Source: Spirochaetota bacterium (lineage in GTDB: Bacteria; Spirochaetota; UBA4802; UBA5368). From it: a stretch of 8,409 nt of DNA. The stretch lies in the NCBI GenBank assembly GCA_017998475.1, contig JAGODA010000137.1, positions 1 through 8,409 on the forward strand, read 5' to 3'. Under the pieces are notes generated by a model. It saw nothing but the letters and a program-made list of their open reading frames with translations. It made no database searches and was not told where the DNA came from. Of this stretch, positions 6,592 to 8,409 are shown piece after piece (positions within the stretch are counted from its first letter, which is position 1; each line of letters opens with the position of its first letter). The position numbers and the translations under genes are program-made.

Positions 6592-6660
6592 ATGGAATCG
6601 ATGAGTAAACGAAGAAAACGGACAACAAAACCGGCGGTGGCGCAAGGCTCGAACCCATAG
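6592..6660 (+). CDS. Tiny basic ORF (22 codons) in the HNH leader, possible leader peptide
   Basis: The frame from ATG 6592 encodes 22 residues, and an internal ATG at 6601 gives 19 beginning MSKRRKRTTK and ending QGSNP before TAG (6658-6660). The peptide is strongly basic at its start. The ATG at 6601 is preceded by GGA at a short spacing, a weak ribosome binding site; the ATG at 6592 has none. The stop codon lies inside the 5' arm of the terminator stem, so a ribosome finishing this ORF would cover that arm. That geometry is the main reason to consider it real. It could equally be a chance reading frame in a small RNA. Confidence 0.25.
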   Translation: MESMSKRRKRTTKPAVAQGSNP

Positions 6661-6686
6661 CGAAAGCTATGGGTTTTTAATTTTAT
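6652..6686 (+). terminator. Strong intrinsic terminator directly before the HNH gene
   Basis: AACCCATAGC (6652-6661) pairs perfectly over 10 bp with GCTATGGGTT (6666-6675) around a GAAA loop closed by a C-G pair, a GNRA tetraloop. The stem runs into TTTTT, then AATTTTAT. The U-rich tail is only on the plus strand. No plus-strand gene lies upstream within the window other than the fragment ending at 132, so it must act on a transcript that starts inside this intergenic region. Confidence 0.85.
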
Positions 6687-6705
6687 CGTGACGAGACGGA
6701 TTGAG

Positions 6706-7317
6706 ATGCTTACTTCGGAAGTGCTGGTGCTGAACGCGGGATTCATCCCGATACGGATTACCTCGGTGAAGGAGGCTATCTGCCTTCTTACGTCCGAGAA
6801 AGCGGTATCCGTTGTCGAGAAAGACCGCTACGTGCGCTCGCCTTCACTGTCCATCCGGATCCCATCGGTGATCTCCGTGATCGGTTACAGCAGCTTCCCG
6901 AGAAAGAAGGTCGCCTTTTCGAAACTCAACGTCATCTATCGCGACGATATGGCCTGCCAGTACTGCGGGCACCGTTTTTCAATGAGAGAGCTCACCGTAG
7001 ACCATGTGATACCTCGAAGCAGATGGGAGGCGATCACCGGTAGGGAGCTTACCGACGGCTTCTCGAGCTGGAAGAACCTTGTGTGCGCCTGCCGCTGGTG
7101 CAACAGCAGAAAGGGAAACCGGCTGATGAGCGAGATCGGCTGGGCGCTGCTCAGGGAGCCGTTCGAGCCCGAATACATGCCTCATCTGATCATCTCGCAG
7201 GACAAGGCCGAAAAGAAAGGATGGCTGCCGTTCTGTTCGGTCAACGTCAAGATCATCGACGTTATACCGGACGGCCCGCCCCGGCACTCACCGCATGCGG
7301 GAGCGGGTGTAGTTTAA
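6706..7317 (+). CDS. HNH endonuclease-type protein
   Basis: From ATG 6706 the protein has 203 residues. It opens with MLTSEVLVLNAGFIPIRITS, the usual beginning of a widespread family of small stand-alone HNH proteins, and this is why the ATG is preferred over the in-frame GTG at 6688, which abuts the terminator tail. The HNH/treble-clef core has two zinc-binding cysteine pairs, CQYC (84, 87) and CRWC (129, 132), around the TVDHVIPRS strand with D99 and H100, WKNLVCACRW with N124, and CNSRKGNRL with N133. These are the family's catalytic and zinc positions, all intact. Such proteins are thought to be metal-dependent DNA nucleases, but the cellular role of this group is unknown. No strong ribosome binding site is present. 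A promoter, tiny ORF and terminator precede it. Its last 30 bp overlap the aconitase 3' end on the other strand. Confidence 0.85.
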   Translation: MLTSEVLVLNAGFIPIRITSVKEAICLLTSEKAVSVVEKDRYVRSPSLSIRIPSVISVIGYSSFPRKKVAFSKLNVIYRDDMACQYCGHRFSMRELTVDHVIPRSRWEAITGRELTDGFSSWKNLVCACRWCNSRKGNRLMSEIGWALLREPFEPEYMPHLIISQDKAEKKGWLPFCSVNVKIIDVIPDGPPRHSPHAGAGVV

Positions 7318-8409
7318 TAGACCGCCTTCGAGAAGAATCTCCCGCTGGCGCGGCGTGGCCTGCAGCTCGAAATCCAGTTCGCGACTTCCCACACGCACGC
7401 GTATTCCCTTTCCGCCCGCGACGCGGGAGCGAAGATCGACCGCTTCGAAATCCTGTCCCTCCTCGATCAGTTCGTAATCGGACTCGTCCGCGAAGACCAG
7501 AGGCAGGATCCCGAAGTTCACCAGGTTGGCCGCGTGTATGCGCTCGAAGGATTTGGCCATCACGATTCGCACGCCGAGGTGCATGGGGCAGATGGCCGCG
7601 TGCTCGCGGCTGGAGCCCTGGCCGTAGCTGTGTCCCCCGACGACGGTCGTGAACAGGCCGCGCGCCTTCGCCTCTCTCGCGCGGGAGGAAAACGCCGGAT
7701 CGACGTTTTCGAATACGTACTCGGCGTATTTCGGAATATTGGAGCGGTAGATGAGCCGCGATCCCGCCGGCATGATATGGTCGGTGGTGATCTTGTCACC
7801 GACCTTGAGCTGGATGATGCCTTTCAAGGAGTCCGCAAGCGGTTCGGTGTACGGAGGATCTCCTATATTGGGTCCTCGGAAGATCGGCGTCGCGCCGTCC
7901 GACGGCGGAATGATCATGCTGTCGTCGATGATGAAGGAACCCGGCTGGACGACGACCGGATAGTCGTCGGGTCCCATGTCGAGCGGGTCGACCAGCTCTC
8001 CGGCGAGCGCCGAGAGTGCCGCCGTTTCGGGGCTGACAAGATACACCTGCGCGGAAGCGGTTCCCGAGCGCGCCTCGAAATTGCGGTTGTTCGTTCGCAG
8101 TGACACCCCTTCGGTCCTGGGCGCCTGGCCCGCGCCTATGCAGAAGCCGCAGGCTGATTCCATAATCCGGGCTCCCGCGGCGATCATGTCCGCGAGCGAG
8201 CCGTCGCGCGCGATCATCTCGAACACCTGGCGCGAACCGGGAGCGATCGCGAGGCTTACGTCCGGATGGACCTTGCGCCCCCGCAACACGGCCCCGACCA
8301 CGGAGAGATCCCGGTACGAGGAGTTGGTACAACTGCCTATCGCGACCTGGTCGATTTTTATTCCCTTGAGGGCCGAAACCTTTTCGATATTGTCGGGAGA
8401 GTGCGGGCG
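7288..8409 (-). CDS. Aconitate hydratase (aconitase), C-terminal part, cut by right edge
   Basis: The last 373 residues are present, open at the window edge in the same frame. Aconitase interconverts citrate and isocitrate through cis-aconitate in the TCA cycle, using a [4Fe-4S] cluster. The three cluster ligands are visible: IGSCTN (C27 of the fragment) and ACGFCIG (C87, C90). NNRNFEARSG follows at about 107-116; many homologues have glycine where this has alanine. The substrate-binding TTDHIMPAG (about 208-216) starts the swivelling domain, and SYGQGSSREHAA (about 261-272) carries the catalytic serine region. The order, with both domains on one chain and a short linker, fits the single-chain bacterial type of roughly 640 residues rather than the AcnA/IRP type of about 900, judged from memory. 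The stop lies inside the 3' end of the convergent HNH gene, and no terminator is seen beyond it. Confidence 0.93.
   Translation of the reverse strand, partial: RPHSPDNIEKVSALKGIKIDQVAIGSCTNSSYRDLSVVGAVLRGRKVHPDVSLAIAPGSRQVFEMIARDGSLADMIAAGARIMESACGFCIGAGQAPRTEGVSLRTNNRNFEARSGTASAQVYLVSPETAALSALAGELVDPLDMGPDDYPVVVQPGSFIIDDSMIIPPSDGATPIFRGPNIGDPPYTEPLADSLKGIIQLKVGDKITTDHIMPAGSRLIYRSNIPKYAEYVFENVDPAFSSRAREAKARGLFTTVVGGHSYGQGSSREHAAICPMHLGVRIVMAKSFERIHAANLVNFGILPLVFADESDYELIEEGQDFEAVDLRSRVAGGKGIRVRVGSRELDFELQATPRQREILLEGGLLNYTRSRMR

Larger units (their letters stand above)
6556..6686 (+). ncRNA. Candidate short structured transcript: small RNA or attenuator leader
   Basis: The segment is bounded by the promoter candidate and a strong intrinsic terminator and contains no full-size gene. 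Three helices can be drawn: CACTG (6555-6559) with CAGTG (6572-6576); TGCGCCA (6586-6592) with TGGCGCA (6638-6644); and the terminator stem (6652-6675). The second helix encloses most of a tiny basic ORF and would cover the first base of its ATG at 6592. The sequence did not match 6S, 4.5S/SRP RNA, RNase P or tmRNA as I know them. Either a free small RNA or the untranslated leader of the HNH gene would fit; no covariation evidence is available here. Confidence 0.45.
6402..6705. other. Divergent regulatory region between the LysM and HNH genes
   Basis: This 304-bp region holds the 5' sides of two divergent genes. It contains a plus-strand promoter candidate, a structured short-transcript segment with a tiny ORF and an intrinsic terminator facing the HNH gene. 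It also has a terminator-like hairpin facing the LysM gene and an 11-nt inverted repeat near the two ends. For the LysM gene a minus-strand promoter is not clear. TTGAAA (6466-6461) with TAGGCT 17 nt later is the best pair I can see, and it is weak. Confidence 0.6.

Noticed and set aside
6551..6660. Possible degenerate tRNA: GCTCAGTGGATC resembles a D-arm and GGCTCGAACCC resembles a T-arm
   Set aside because: The two pieces are about 75 nt apart, no acceptor or anticodon stem can be drawn, and the T-stem partner bases do not pair. The T-arm-like piece is part of the terminator stem.
6706..7317. HNH gene as part of a restriction or anti-phage system or a homing element
   Set aside because: No methyltransferase, second nuclease, intron or intein borders, or mobile-element repeats lie nearby, and its neighbours are ordinary chromosomal genes.

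Overview
The window is a stretch of bacterial chromosome with moderately high GC and tightly packed genes, and no sign of phage, IS element or CRISPR. The likely source is a spirochaete or a relative. This rests on a loose lipobox on a helical-repeat/LysM envelope lipoprotein, on the mix of a 2-hydroxyacyl-CoA dehydratase-type activator with a single-chain aconitase, and on divergent central-carbon genes. It is an inference only; no rRNA or other phylogenetic marker is present.

Layout, left to right. Positions 1-132 (+) hold the tail of a BadF/HgdC-type ATPase activator. It meets, tail to tail, a minus-strand pair: a class I/II aminotransferase (1860-670) followed by a YacP/Rae1-like NYN RNase (660-148). 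A 325-bp gap with hairpins and an AT-rich, promoter-like segment separates this pair from an upstream minus-strand cluster. In transcription order the cluster is a LysM lipoprotein (6401-5055), a secreted propeller-like protein (5047-3851), a GlpX-family protein (3830-2883) and a fructose-6-phosphate aldolase/transaldolase (2830-2186). A 304-bp divergent region (6402-6705) then leads to a plus-strand HNH-endonuclease-type gene (6706-7317). The last 30 bp of that gene overlap the 3' end of a minus-strand aconitase running off the right edge (8409-7288).

The two most interesting signals are as follows. First, the GlpX-family protein keeps the fold's sequence landmarks but has lost or changed nearly every acidic residue and the threonine used for metal binding and catalysis in E. 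coli GlpX. It is therefore either a pseudoenzyme or an enzyme with altered chemistry, placed directly beside a transaldolase-family gene. Second, the region in front of the HNH gene contains a TTGACA promoter, a short structured segment with a tiny basic ORF, and a very strong intrinsic terminator whose 5' arm contains the ORF's stop codon. No other plus-strand gene in the window could use this terminator, so the layout predicts a roughly 125-nt transcript: either a small RNA or a translation-coupled attenuator of the HNH gene. A second terminator-like hairpin points the other way, towards the LysM gene, and an 11-nt inverted repeat flanks the region.

The cluster couples envelope proteins with sugar-phosphate enzymes by close spacing and good ribosome binding sites. 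Whether that reflects a shared function or only co-transcription cannot be told from the sequence.
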